A stretch of 64,000 nt of DNA from Marinobacterium lutimaris (GCF_900108065.1 NZ_FNVQ01000009.1:17762-81761), one strand, 5' to 3'; positions 36,229 to 45,741 are shown, numbered from the stretch's first letter. A program made the numbers and translations. Notes: a model not told the origin generated them from the letters alone.

Positions 36229-38673
36229 GTGAATGCGCCCATGAACAAACAACCGATAGAATCCGTGACCCATCAAACCGCCTTCGATAGACATTCTGGC
36301 AACATCATTGAGCGAGTCCTGTTCAATAACCGGATCGCGGTGATCGCAGTCTGCCTGCTTGTCAGCCTATTTCTGGGCTATCAGGCACTCGGGCTCAAAC
36401 TGAACGCCGCGTTTGAGAAGATGATCCCGATCGATCACCCCTACATCCAGAACTACTTCGAGAACCGAACCCAGCTGGGCCAGGGCAGTAATGTGCTACG
36501 CATCGCGGTCAGCACCACCGAGGGTACGATATACGACGCCGACTATCTGGATACACTGAAGAAGATCAGCGACGAGGCGTTCCTGATCAAGGGTGTCGAC
36601 CGCCCCTACATGAAATCCCTGTGGACGCCGGCCACTCGCTGGATCGGTGTAACGGAAGAGGGATTCGACGGCGGTCCGGTGATTCCTGACAGCTATGACG
36701 GTTCGACACAGAGCCTGGAACAGGTACAGCAGAATGTGGACCGCTCTGGCGAGATAGGCCGACTGGTCGCTGCGGACCTTAAATCCAGCATCGTGCTGCT
36801 GCCACTGCAGGACGCTGCAGCGACCGGATCCGAAGAGGCCAAACCGATCGATTATGAGGCTCTCTCGCAGCGCTTGGAAGAGATCCGTAAGACCTACGAA
36901 AGCGATACGATCAAGATCCATATCACCGGTTTTGCTAAAGTCGTTGGAGACCTGATCGACGGTCTACAGCTAATGCAGCTCTTCTTCGGCATGACGCTGG
37001 CGATCTGTACTCTGGTGCTGCTCTGGTACACCCGCTGCGTACGCAGCACGGCGCTAGTGTTATCCTGCTCACTGATCGCGGTAGTCTGGCTGCTGGGCCT
37101 GCTGCCTCTACTAGGCTTTGATCTGGACCCCTACTCTATATTGGTGCCCTTCCTGGTATTCGCTATCGGCCTGAGTCATGGCGCCCAGAAGATGAACGGC
37201 ATCATGCAGCAGATCGGCCGTGGATCGGAGAAATACGCCGCCGCACGACTCACCTTCCGCCGCCTTTTCCCGACCGGCATGATGGCGCTGACTACCGACG
37301 CCGTAGGTTTTGCCGTACTGATGGTGATCCATATCCCGGTTATCCAGGATCTGGCTCTGACCGCCACCATCGGCGTAATGATATTGATCCTGACCAACCT
37401 GATCGTTTTGCCGATACTGCTCTCCTACACTGGCGTCAGCAAAAAGGCAGCAGCACGGGAAGCGGAATCCGCCCGTGTCGACCCGCACGATACCGAGCAT
37501 CAGCGCCACCCGACCTGGGCGTTTCTCGATCACTTTACCACCAAACGCTGGGCAAGCATTGTCGTAGTGGTGGCCATCGTACTGGGTGCCGGTGGCTTCA
37601 TCATCAGTTCCAAGGTAAAAGTGGGAGACTTGGATCCCGGTGCACCGGAGCTACGCGCCGACTCGCGCTACAACCGTGACAACGCTTTCATGGTGGCCAA
37701 CTACGCCGCCAGTAGCGACCGGTATGTGGTGATGGTCAAGACACCACTGTATTACTGCGCTAACTACGACACACTGGTCAAAGTGGATGCGCTGGAAGCC
37801 CAATTGCAGCAGCTGCCGGGTGTGGTATCGACCAGTTCGCTGGCGGCGCTGAGCAAGTACGCGGCGGCAGGCATGAACGAGGGCAGCATGACCTGGTACG
37901 AGATCCCCCGTAACCAGGGCCTGTTGAACGCCATCATCACCCGCGCGCCGCGCGAGCTGTTCAACCAGAACTGTGACCTGATGACGATAAACGTGTTCCT
38001 GTCAGATCATAAGGCCGACACGCTGAACCGCGTCGTAGATTTGGTCGACAAGTTCGCAGCCGCCAACAATACAGACGATATCCGGTTTATGTCTGCCGCC
38101 GGTAACGCCGGTATCGCCGCAGCCACTAATATCGTCGTGGAGCAGGCCAACACGCAGATGTTGATTCTGGTGTACGCAGCAGTAATCGTGCTCTGCTACC
38201 TGACCTTCCGCAACCTACGTGCGGTGGTCTGCACCGTACTGCCGCTGATGCTGACCTCTATTTTGTGTCAGGCACTGATGGTGGAGCTGGATATAGGCTT
38301 GAAGGTTGCAACACTGCCAGTTATCGCTCTGGGTGTCGGTATCGGCGTGGACTACTCGCTCTATATCCTGAGTATCACGTTGAACAACCTTCGCCAGGGT
38401 GCCCCACTATCCAACGCCTATTACGCAGCACTGCTTTCCACCGGCAAGGTCGTAATCCTGACCGGTATCACGCTCGGCATTGCCGTTGCCACTTGGTCGC
38501 TGTCACCGATCAAGTTCCAAGCCGATATGGGCATCTTGCTCGCCTTCATGTTCATCTGGAACATGCTCGGCGCGCTGATCCTGACACCCGCGCTGGCCAG
38601 ACTGCTGCTGCCAAGCATGAGCAAGGCATCCAGCGAGGAACCGGCGACGGCCATGAGAGCAGTCAGCGAATAA
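36229..38673 (+). CDS. RND-superfamily (MMPL-type) transporter
   Basis: An 814-residue inner-membrane protein with the duplicated RND layout: one membrane helix (VIAVCLLVSLFLGYQAL), a large periplasmic loop, five helices, then the same order again. Charged residues typical of proton relay lie in VGIGVDYSLYILS. The GTG at 36229 has AGGGAG eight bases upstream; an ATG at 36241 is an alternative. With DUF1302, DUF1329 and the propeller it probably forms a lipid or hydrophobic-substrate transport system; direction is unknown. A strong terminator follows. Confidence 0.9.
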   Translation: MNAPMNKQPIESVTHQTAFDRHSGNIIERVLFNNRIAVIAVCLLVSLFLGYQALGLKLNAAFEKMIPIDHPYIQNYFENRTQLGQGSNVLRIAVSTTEGTIYDADYLDTLKKISDEAFLIKGVDRPYMKSLWTPATRWIGVTEEGFDGGPVIPDSYDGSTQSLEQVQQNVDRSGEIGRLVAADLKSSIVLLPLQDAAATGSEEAKPIDYEALSQRLEEIRKTYESDTIKIHITGFAKVVGDLIDGLQLMQLFFGMTLAICTLVLLWYTRCVRSTALVLSCSLIAVVWLLGLLPLLGFDLDPYSILVPFLVFAIGLSHGAQKMNGIMQQIGRGSEKYAAARLTFRRLFPTGMMALTTDAVGFAVLMVIHIPVIQDLALTATIGVMILILTNLIVLPILLSYTGVSKKAAAREAESARVDPHDTEHQRHPTWAFLDHFTTKRWASIVVVVAIVLGAGGFIISSKVKVGDLDPGAPELRADSRYNRDNAFMVANYAASSDRYVVMVKTPLYYCANYDTLVKVDALEAQLQQLPGVVSTSSLAALSKYAAAGMNEGSMTWYEIPRNQGLLNAIITRAPRELFNQNCDLMTINVFLSDHKADTLNRVVDLVDKFAAANNTDDIRFMSAAGNAGIAAATNIVVEQANTQMLILVYAAVIVLCYLTFRNLRAVVCTVLPLMLTSILCQALMVELDIGLKVATLPVIALGVGIGVDYSLYILSITLNNLRQGAPLSNAYYAALLSTGKVVILTGITLGIAVATWSLSPIKFQADMGILLAFMFIWNMLGALILTPALARLLLPSMSKASSEEPATAMRAVSE

Positions 38674-38696
38674 TCCTTTTCCGCGCCCGCAACTTT

Positions 38697-38721
38697 CCGC
38701 CGCTCTTGCGGCGGCTTTTTT
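38697..38721 (+). terminator. Intrinsic terminator after the RND gene
   Basis: Seven-base perfect stem CCGCCGC/GCGGCGG (38697-38703, 38708-38714) with TCTT loop, followed by C and six T. This is the clearest Rho-independent terminator of the cargo and ends the GlcG-to-RND operon. Confidence 0.9.
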
Positions 38722-38930
38722 CTTGATGGGGTAAAGACCCGGAAAAGCCGACGGATGGATTGAGACCACACCACCTGCACAATATTCCGGCAACGCTTCG
38801 GCGGTCGTTCCTCGTGTACGCGGCCTCGACCCACAGATCCTAACCCTGGAACAACGGGTCTTGATCGCCAATGCGACTAAACGGGCCGTATCGGTTTACC
38901 AGCGATTACCGACTGAAGAAAGATAGAGTT

Positions 38931-40352
38931 ATGACAGCGAATACATCGGAAAAGCCTACATCCCTAGCAGAAAAAATATCAACGACGGCATTGGTCTGTG
39001 TTGTAACCAGTGTATTAATTCAAGCCACCTCTAGTCTGAAAGATGCGGTCTGGGTCGCCTCTGTCGGGTTGGTCATCTATTGGGGGCTGGAGGCGCGTCG
39101 TACCGGCAACATTGGAAAGATTATTCTAGCGACAGCCTGCGCCCTCACCGTCGCCGCGATATCCACTCTGCCTCAGCCACTTACCGTAATTAGCCATGCA
39201 TTGGCCGAATCCAGCTTTGTTATCGGGTTGTTCATCTCATTGGGATTGCTGCGCGAGGCGGCGGACAGTTCACCGCTGATACAGGCCTGTGGTGAGAGCA
39301 TCGTCAAGCAGCCCCCAAGACGCCGCTACCTCGCGTTGACGTTTGGCAGTCATGCAATTGCAATCATCCTAAACTTTGGAGTGATGCCGCTGCTGGGTGT
39401 GATGATTAACAAGGGCAACACACTCGTTGCGGCTGACAACGACCCCGATCTTAAAGCCGCCCGCCAGAAAAGCATGATGATGGCGATCTTCAGGGGATTT
39501 GCTCTGATGACCGCTTGGTCGCCACTGTCGATCGTGTTCGCTATCGCGCAGTCGATACTGCTTGAGGTGCCTTGGTGGCAACTGATGGGGTTGCAGTTCG
39601 TGATCACAATGGTGCTGATACTGTTCGGGGCGCTGCTAGATACCAGGCATAGACCACAGTCCGAAGCTCTCGACCAACCCGAAACCGGCACCAGCAGCCC
39701 CCTGATGTGGCTGGCGCTGCTGATCGGCGCGATCGTCTGCGTATCGATCCTGATCGCCGAACTCTTGGGTGCGCGGATGGTTATCGGAGCCATGCTGACG
39801 ATCCCGCTTTCGGCCTGGGGCTGGTTGATAGTTCAGGAATCGCACAAGGGGATTGACGCGCCTATAGCAGCCAGCAAACGGCTGGCAACGCGTGTCTCCA
39901 AATCTTTTCCCGGCAGCCGAAACGAGGTCGCGTTGATCGGTGGTTCGATGTATACCGGGATTGTAGGCGCCTCGATGCTGCCATCTGATTTGGTTGGCGA
40001 CTTCCTTTCAAGTGTCGGTATTCCTCCGGTGGTGCTAGCGATAGGTATGGCGTGGGCAATGATGATTTTGGCTCAGATCGGCATCTCTCAAATCATCACC
40101 CTGGCATTCTTTGCAGGGTCGATTCAGGTATTGGCAGAGATGGGCCTTAATCCGCTTGTTACTGTTAGTGGTTTAATGACCGCTTGGGCGCTTTCTATAT
40201 GCACCACTCCCGTCGGAGCGGGCGTAAACATCGTATCAAGACTAAGTGATGTTCCGGTACAAACGATAATACGAGAATGGAACTCAATGTATGTATTAGG
40301 GGGAGCACTAATTGTTGGTGTCTGGATGGTTTTAATCTCTTTCATGCTTTAG
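38931..40352 (+). CDS. Multi-pass membrane transporter, unassigned family
   Basis: A 473-residue protein with about 12 hydrophobic segments and small-residue, Gly-rich membrane loops (TTPVGAGVNIVSRLS, GASMLPSDLVG) resembling the ion-transporter superfamily (DASS/ArsB/GntP-like carriers). It may move an acidic pathway intermediate or substrate. The start at 38931 is chosen from the position of the first membrane segment and an AGATAGAG upstream. It stands after the RND terminator, so it needs its own promoter. Confidence 0.7.
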   Translation: MTANTSEKPTSLAEKISTTALVCVVTSVLIQATSSLKDAVWVASVGLVIYWGLEARRTGNIGKIILATACALTVAAISTLPQPLTVISHALAESSFVIGLFISLGLLREAADSSPLIQACGESIVKQPPRRRYLALTFGSHAIAIILNFGVMPLLGVMINKGNTLVAADNDPDLKAARQKSMMMAIFRGFALMTAWSPLSIVFAIAQSILLEVPWWQLMGLQFVITMVLILFGALLDTRHRPQSEALDQPETGTSSPLMWLALLIGAIVCVSILIAELLGARMVIGAMLTIPLSAWGWLIVQESHKGIDAPIAASKRLATRVSKSFPGSRNEVALIGGSMYTGIVGASMLPSDLVGDFLSSVGIPPVVLAIGMAWAMMILAQIGISQIITLAFFAGSIQVLAEMGLNPLVTVSGLMTAWALSICTTPVGAGVNIVSRLSDVPVQTIIREWNSMYVLGGALIVGVWMVLISFML

Positions 40353-40594
40353 GATTGATGCCCAAGCAGACAGTAAAGAAGCGGCTGCTCCCAACTAAGT
40401 GGCACACTGCTCAGTTCCCAATAGGGGCGATGTACTAAGCGGTCGTTCGTGGCAAATATACCCCCCGATCCGGAGAACTCTATACGTCTAGAACGTTCCT
40501 ATTGTTCTGGCTCTATCTGAAGACCGGCGTATTTCTCGCCAAACAAACTCTGACAATTGAACGTGGTGCGTCTGAGCACAGCGGCAGCTATGTA
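40353..40594. other. Non-coding right edge of the cargo
   Basis: Between the carrier gene and the IS1111-type element there is no convincing frame. Open stretches cross the IS boundary without homology. No repeat matching the left cargo edge is visible. Confidence 0.4.
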
Positions 40595-40607
40595 TATGGA
40601 CTCCTCC

Positions 40608-40822
40608 GGTTTCGCAATGCAGAGCTGGCTCAGAGTAAAGACGCGTACGTATATCCGGTTTCTGACGGAGAAGCTATCTCCTAACCCACTATGTATGCGC
40701 ATCCCGATTCCTCTTTGGGTCGTTGGTCTCCAGGCCTCAAAGCTGAACAGGTTTGATCAGGATGGATATCTCTATCTGATATTGGCTTGCTTGCGGAACA
40801 TGTCACTTCTTCTATCTTTAGC
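40608..40822 (-). ncRNA. Candidate bridge RNA region of the IS1111-type element
   Basis: In IS1111-group elements the guide RNA lies downstream of the transposase gene, which is this stretch. It contains CTATGTAT (40689-40696), identical to the left flank (40588-40595), and TTGGGTCG (40715-40722), identical to the right flank (41944-41951). Two eight-base matches in the right order, 18 bases apart, suggest guide or donor-loop segments, but both are on the same strand, unlike the simplest model. Confidence 0.4.
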
Positions 40823-41865
40823 TCACTCTGCTACCAGGCTACCCTTCTGGCTTATCCGGTACTCAGTGCCCTTGGTCAACAATGCCCATGCCGTACTACA
40901 TTTTTATTAGCCAGCGCGACGGCTGCTTTTCCGTATCCCGCTCGCTGAATCAACTCCCAGAGCCACCGCTGCTTTGGTGTTTTGGGCTCTTTCAGCTTAT
41001 GCACATACGCCCGAGCACCCTGTATCAGCACCGATCTCAAACGGTGATTGGCTACATGCTTGCTGATTCCAATCATGTTTGCTCTTCCCCCGCTACTGTA
41101 CTGTTTAGGTGTCAGGCCGATGTAAGCTGAGTATTCGCGACCATTTTTGAAAGCTTCACCGGTCCCTAGAGTAGAAAACAACAACACCGCACTTATTGGC
41201 CCGACGCCCTCTATAGCCGTCAGGCGATTACAGCCATCATTTTGCTTCACAATCTGTTTAACCTGCTCGTTGAGGAAATCGATATCCTCCCGGAGTTTCA
41301 GATACCGATTAAACATACGGTGCAAAGTGGGTCGGTAGATGTGGGGAACACCGTTCTCTGCATCTTCGAGGACGAATGGAATCCGATAGTTTAGGGCAGC
41401 AAAACCTTTCGGAATCACCACACCGAACTCCAGAAGCAGCCCGCGAATGTGATTCGAGAGTGAGGTTCGTTCCTGAACCAATAGTTCACGCGAACGCTGT
41501 ATCGCTTGAATGCCCTGCTGCTCAATAGTCTTGAGTGGTGCTTCCTTAATGTTGGGACGGTTCGCCGCTTCAGCGACGGCCAATGCATCATTTTTATCTG
41601 TCTTATGACCTTGCCTAAATGGCGTCACCGCTTTTGCCGGAATGATCTTGGTACGATGCCCCTGCGCTTGGGCATACCTCGCCCAATAATGGGCGGTCGC
41701 ACACGCTTCAAATGCAACAAGGGATGGCTTTTGCTTCGCAAGGAACTCAGCGAATTTGGTACGTGTTAGCTCGGTATTCTGAAGCTCAATACCGGATGTC
41801 GAGACGATGGAAGATTGGATGACGTTTTTGGCTAAATCGACGCCAATGGTATTTGTCGTGGCCAT
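40823..41865 (-). pseudogene. IS1111-type transposase with a C-terminal frameshift
   Basis: DEDD transposase starting NTIGVDLAKNVIQ, with KTDKNDALAVAEA and the C-terminal part LTAIEGVGPISAVLL and IGLTPKQYSSGGR. The frame stops at 40876 after ALANKNVVRHGHC, but one base lower the family ending TAWALLTKGTEYRIS is encoded down to 40823. A one-base deletion near 40896 therefore removes the natural last 20 or so residues. Whether activity remains is unclear. Confidence 0.88.
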
Positions 41866-42093
41866 GCCTGAAGCCCTCTTTTTTATTGTTCTTGATCGAA
41901 CCTAAGACTAGCGCCGATCAGGGGAGGAGGAGGAGTCCATACATTGGGTCGAAAGTGACGTCTGAAGCCGATCCCTGCAACGTCCGCTATGCGAAATCAA
42001 GCCCCTTTAACCCCAGCTCCCTACCAGGTGCAAAGAACAGTGAGGAAGGCATCACCGTGCCCCCCATCTCCCACCAAACTCAAATAGTCACTA

Positions 42094-42720
42094 TCAAAAG
42101 ATGTCCGTCTGGCCCGTTTCGGTGATTTGTCGCTTCTTCTGCTCCGCTCGGTGGCACAAGTACAAGAGGAAACAGGCCTGGCTAATGCGCTCTTCTGTAA
42201 CCATCCAACGGGCCAAACGACCGCGGCGCTGCTGCACAATCACCCGAAGATTGCCAAAGGACAGTATTTCAGGATCGTACGCGGCCAACTCCAGCGCCTT
42301 CCGGAAATCAACCCGGCTCGCGGTTTCCATGACCTGAATATAGGCGTTATCAAGTACAGATCGGTCTCGTTCTTCAATGAACCCGATAGGCGTGAACCGG
42401 CGGACCTGATCGGTCAGTGTTCGCTTCATCGGGAACAACAGCCGCTGCACCATGACGATCACTGCTGCACCCCCAAAGCCCTCGAGCACGAAACTACCGA
42501 AAGCCTGGACAGTGTTCGCAATGTCTTCGTCTGGAATCACAGGTGCGTACCAGAACAGCACAAGCAAGCTCACCAGAAGAAATACGCTGATTGCCCATGC
42601 GAAGACCCGCTGACGCGCCGTTGACCGGCCATACATCAGCAGGACGGATACATCGAGATTTTGGAAATGCATCAAGAGTTTTGCCCTATAAGGTTGCGTT
42701 GCTGCCAATGATGAAAACAT
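42094..42720 (-). CDS. Small two-helix membrane protein, unknown
   Basis: A protein of up to 208 residues with two membrane segments (FAWAISVFLLVSLLVLFWYA and an AFGSFVLEGFGGAAVIVMVQ segment) followed by a basic cytoplasmic part (YIQVMETASRVDFRKALELA). A later ATG at 42672 is possible; neither start has a good ribosome-binding site. It is divergent from umuD. No family recognised. Confidence 0.55.
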   Translation of the reverse strand: MFSSLAATQPYRAKLLMHFQNLDVSVLLMYGRSTARQRVFAWAISVFLLVSLLVLFWYAPVIPDEDIANTVQAFGSFVLEGFGGAAVIVMVQRLLFPMKRTLTDQVRRFTPIGFIEERDRSVLDNAYIQVMETASRVDFRKALELAAYDPEILSFGNLRVIVQQRRGRLARWMVTEERISQACFLLYLCHRAEQKKRQITETGQTDIF

Positions 42721-42782
42721 AGGTTTCGATACTTACAAGGGTAGAGCTTGGCGCCTTGTGGCAATTCTGTGTAGAATTTTAA

Positions 42783-42798
42783 CTGTATATATAAACAG
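42783..42798 (+). promoter_or_regulatory. LexA (SOS) box upstream of umuDC
   Basis: CTGTATATATAAACAG matches the LexA consensus CTGT-N8-ACAG exactly. It lies 18 bases before the proposed umuD start, where bound LexA would block transcription until DNA damage. Confidence 0.92.
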
Positions 42799-42816
42799 TA
42801 TTTAGGCGTGCGTGTG

Positions 42817-43266
42817 ATGAGTGTAGTGATCCTGGGGCAGTCCCTTAATCCGGAAGGTTTGTCCGTCCAACCCTTACGTATCCCTCTGTATCTGGAACAC
42901 GTTGCTGCAGGCTTCCCCTCGCCCGCTCAGGACTATGTTGAAGACACTCTTGATCTGAATGAGCTGTGTATCCAACGCCCAGCTGCGACCTTCTTTGTTC
43001 GTGTCGAAGGTGAGTCTATGACGGGTGCGGGAATCTTTCCAAAGGACATTCTGGTTGTGGACCGTTCACTGACTGCTACTCACGGGGATATTGTGATCGC
43101 CTGTATCCACGGTGAAATGACAGTTAAAGAGCTGGAGCTGAAACCTTGCGTTCGTTTGCTGCCACACAATCCAAAGTATTCCCCGATCGATATCTCCGCC
43201 GAATCCGAGTTGGAAATATTCGGTGTCGTCACCAACGTGGTGCGTCGTGTCCGGCGGTCTCCCTGA
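42817..43266 (+). CDS. umuD: UmuD-like self-cleaving SOS protein
   Basis: A 149-residue S24-family protein. The cleavage site Ala31-Gly32 (HVAAGFPSP), nucleophile Ser67 (GESMTGAG) and Lys104 (MTVKEL) are all present. RecA-stimulated cleavage would give UmuD', the partner of the polymerase encoded three bases downstream. The ATG at 42817 is preferred; an earlier GTG at 42808 is possible. UmuDC-type pairs (rumAB) are also carried by R391-type elements. Confidence 0.93.
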   Translation: MSVVILGQSLNPEGLSVQPLRIPLYLEHVAAGFPSPAQDYVEDTLDLNELCIQRPAATFFVRVEGESMTGAGIFPKDILVVDRSLTATHGDIVIACIHGEMTVKELELKPCVRLLPHNPKYSPIDISAESELEIFGVVTNVVRRVRRSP

Positions 43267-43269
43267 ACG

Positions 43270-44544
43270 ATGGCCAATAGCATCTTCGCACTGGTGGACT
43301 GCAATAACTTCTATGCCTCTGTAGAGCGCCTATTCAGACCGGACCTCAAACACACCCCTATCGTCGTGCTTTCAAATAATGACGGCTGTGTTGTAGCCCG
43401 CTCCCCCGAAGCCAAAGCGCTTGGCATAAAGATGGGCACCCCTTTCTTCCAAATTCAGGATCTGGTCCGCCAACACGGCATAGTGGCATTCTCCTCGAAT
43501 TACGCACTCTATTCTGATATCAGCTCCAGAGTGATGAGCATTCTGGAGGAACTAGCCCCCAGAGTAGAGGTTTACTCGATAGATGAATCCTTCATGGGTC
43601 TGAGCGGGGTAGCAAATGCGGTTGCTCTGGAGGACTTTGGCTACCAGGTACGATCGACTGTCCAGCAGTGGACCGGTATTACGGTATGCGTAGGTATTGC
43701 CCCGACGAAGACGCTTGCAAAATTGGCCAACCATGCGGCCAAGAAGTATCGAGCCACCGGAGGCGTCGTGGATCTAACCAGCACGGTTCGGCAGCAAAAG
43801 CTGATGTCGTTGGTTCCCGTCGATGAAGTCTGGGGTATCGGTCGCCGGCTGTCTCACCGGCTGCAGGCGGAAGGAATCAAAACCGCCCAGGACTTAGCCA
43901 AATCAAATCCAAAGTGGATCCGGAGAAACTACTCCGTCGTCGTCGAGCGCACCGTGCGAGAGCTTAACGGAGAATCCTGCCTATCACTTGAAGACGTCAC
44001 CCCAACCAAGCAGCAGATTATCTGCAGCAGATCGTTCGGACAGCGAATCACCGAGTACGAAGACATGCGCCAGGCTATCTGCCAATACACCTCAAGAGCA
44101 GCTGAAAAACTGAGAGGAGAGGATCGATCAGCCAAGGTACTGACCTTGTTCATGCGAACCAACCGCTTTAACCCGGATGAACCTCAGTACACTCCCTCAC
44201 TGAGCACCGAGCTTTCAATTCCAACAGCCGATACCCGGGATTTGGTGGTTGCGGCCATGAGGCTCCTGCAGGCGGCCTGGCGGGATGGGTACCGATACAT
44301 GAAAGCCGGTGTCATGCTGTCCGACTTCTACGAACCTGGTGTCTATCAGCCAAGCCTGTTTGATGACGCCATATCCCGTCCCAACGCCAAAGCACTCATG
44401 TCCGTGGTGGATCGGATCAACAGCAGCGGCAAAGGGAATATCTTCCTTGCCGGACAGGGTACTCAGAAGGCATGGGTTATGAAGCGGGAAAGGCTGTCTC
44501 CAGCCTACACGACACGATGGGACGAGATCCCGTTAGTACGATAG
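43270..44544 (+). CDS. umuC: UmuC-like Y-family DNA polymerase V catalytic subunit
   Basis: A 424-residue Y-family polymerase. Catalytic carboxylates are in FALVDCNNFYASVE and in VYSIDESFMGL; the palm/fingers segment is NNDGCVVARSPEAKALGIKMG, followed by the helix-hairpin-helix (VWGIGRRLSHRL) and the C-terminal DUF4113-like part. Length is normal. It performs error-prone lesion bypass under LexA control with UmuD. Confidence 0.95.
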   Translation: MANSIFALVDCNNFYASVERLFRPDLKHTPIVVLSNNDGCVVARSPEAKALGIKMGTPFFQIQDLVRQHGIVAFSSNYALYSDISSRVMSILEELAPRVEVYSIDESFMGLSGVANAVALEDFGYQVRSTVQQWTGITVCVGIAPTKTLAKLANHAAKKYRATGGVVDLTSTVRQQKLMSLVPVDEVWGIGRRLSHRLQAEGIKTAQDLAKSNPKWIRRNYSVVVERTVRELNGESCLSLEDVTPTKQQIICSRSFGQRITEYEDMRQAICQYTSRAAEKLRGEDRSAKVLTLFMRTNRFNPDEPQYTPSLSTELSIPTADTRDLVVAAMRLLQAAWRDGYRYMKAGVMLSDFYEPGVYQPSLFDDAISRPNAKALMSVVDRINSSGKGNIFLAGQGTQKAWVMKRERLSPAYTTRWDEIPLVR

Positions 44545-44582
44545 CGCCATGGCTACAAACTTCACATTATACATATATGGAG

Positions 44583-44601
44583 TATACTTAAAATAAGTAT
44601 A
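44583..44601. promoter_or_regulatory. Palindrome before the Xre/RES toxin-antitoxin genes
   Basis: TATACTTA and TAAGTATA form perfect eight-base arms around AAA, flanked by two copies of ATATATGGAG (44573-44582 in part, 44601-44610). It lies 18 bases before the antitoxin start, where Xre-type antitoxins normally autoregulate. Confidence 0.65.
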
Positions 44602-44618
44602 TATATGGAGAAAAGGCC

Positions 44619-45026
44619 ATGAGCTCATACCAAGTACCTGCAGCAGCACAGTTAACCCAAAAGCAGGGACATGCGGCTCTGAGAGCAGTGCTGAATATCT
44701 TAGAAAAGTGGGGCTGCACCAAAGAGGAAAAGAAGGCCGTTCTGGGTATCGAAGCAGACTCTACGTTCTTCAAGTACCAGAAAGACCCGACCACAGCCAA
44801 AGTGTCACGGGACACCATGGAGAGGCTTTCCTATCTACTGAATATCCACGCAGCCCTGAGAATCCTGTTCTCCGAATCTGACTCGGTCTATGGATGGGTT
44901 AAAAAGCCCAACAACCACCCGTTTTATGCCGGTCGTAGCGCCTTGGACGTAATGAAGCAAGGCAGAGTTGTTGACCTGTACGAAGTGATGTCTCGACTCA
45001 ATAGTGAGCGTGGAGGCTGGGCTTAA
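44619..45026 (+). CDS. Xre/MbcA/ParS-type antitoxin (DUF2384)
   Basis: A 135-residue antitoxin with an Xre-like helical N-terminus (LRAVLNILEKWGCTKEEKKA) and the C-terminal DUF2384 toxin-binding domain (ALRILFSESDSVYGWVKKPN, HPFYAGRSALDVM). It neutralises the RES toxin encoded in the next gene, which overlaps its stop by one base (TAATG). GGAG lies ten or so bases upstream. Confidence 0.9.
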   Translation: MSSYQVPAAAQLTQKQGHAALRAVLNILEKWGCTKEEKKAVLGIEADSTFFKYQKDPTTAKVSRDTMERLSYLLNIHAALRILFSESDSVYGWVKKPNNHPFYAGRSALDVMKQGRVVDLYEVMSRLNSERGGWA

Positions 45027-45712
45027 TGGCCGAGCTGACAAGCTTTGATGGCCAAAAATGCTATCGATTAATTCCGAGCAAGTTCCCACCAATCGCGTTA
45101 TTCGAAGACGTTGCAGATGCGGAGGACTTTGAAAGCTTGTATGCCGTTCAGGAGCTCACAAATCCACGACTGAGAGAGGAAGTCGGGGACCTGAGTCTGG
45201 TGCCGGAGAACGAACGAATATTCGGTGTCCCTGGGGCTGGCTATATCATGGCCGCGTTCACTCACATCAACCCCGATGGCAGCCGATTCAGCAACGGCGA
45301 CTACGGTATTTACTACGGGGCAGCCTCGCTCAACGATGCGATTGAAGAGACCAAATATCATCGAGCAAAGTTCATGAGCTATACAAACGAGCCCGCACAG
45401 GAAATCGATATGCGCTGTCTGGTGGCCAGGTTTACCGCTGACCTCACGGATATTCGGTCACCGAAGTATCTGGGCACGCCGCTATATGACCCAATAGATT
45501 ACAGCCACGGCCAAAAGCTCGGAATGGAGTGTAAGTGTAATAAGATCGACGGCATCGCCTACGCTTCAGTCAGAGGAGAAGGCGACTGCTTTGCCCTGTT
45601 GAAACCCAATCTTTTCTCCGATTGCAAACAGGCCAGTCATTTTGGCTACATCTGGGACAGTGAGACCATCACGACGGTTTACAAGAAAGAGCTCAACTTT
45701 AAGGGTCCCTAA
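45026..45712 (+). CDS. RES-domain toxin
   Basis: A 228-residue RES protein: Arg in CYRLIP, Glu in NDAIEETKYHR and Ser in GIAYASVRGEG correspond to the R-E-S residues of the family, and RFSNGDYGIYYGAASL is the typical substrate-pocket segment. Known RES toxins deplete NAD+ or modify metabolic enzymes. Translationally coupled to the antitoxin, forming an addiction module for the mobile element. Confidence 0.9.
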   Translation: MAELTSFDGQKCYRLIPSKFPPIALFEDVADAEDFESLYAVQELTNPRLREEVGDLSLVPENERIFGVPGAGYIMAAFTHINPDGSRFSNGDYGIYYGAASLNDAIEETKYHRAKFMSYTNEPAQEIDMRCLVARFTADLTDIRSPKYLGTPLYDPIDYSHGQKLGMECKCNKIDGIAYASVRGEGDCFALLKPNLFSDCKQASHFGYIWDSETITTVYKKELNFKGP

Positions 45713-45719
45713 CCGCGCA

Positions 45720-45741
45720 CAGACCCTCAAGCGAGGGTCTG
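45720..45741. terminator. Bidirectional hairpin between RES toxin and toprim gene
   Basis: A perfect nine-base stem CAGACCCTC/GAGGGTCTG with loop AAGC lies between the convergent genes; it includes the last codons of the minus-strand toprim gene. There is no long T-run. Confidence 0.65.

Larger units (their letters stand above)
40595..41941 (-). mobile_element. IS1111-group element of the IS110 family
   Basis: The sub-terminal inverted repeats typical of IS1111 are present as a 13-bp perfect pair (40595-40607, TATGGACTCCTCC, and its complement at 41929-41941). The transposase gene occupies 40823-41865 on the minus strand, with about 215 non-coding bases downstream. No target duplication is seen, as usual for this group. 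The element marks the right end of the catabolic cargo. Confidence 0.88.

Noticed and set aside
40499..40910. Frames crossing the left end of the IS1111-type element
   Set aside because: They span the IS boundary and the non-coding guide-RNA region, with no homology.
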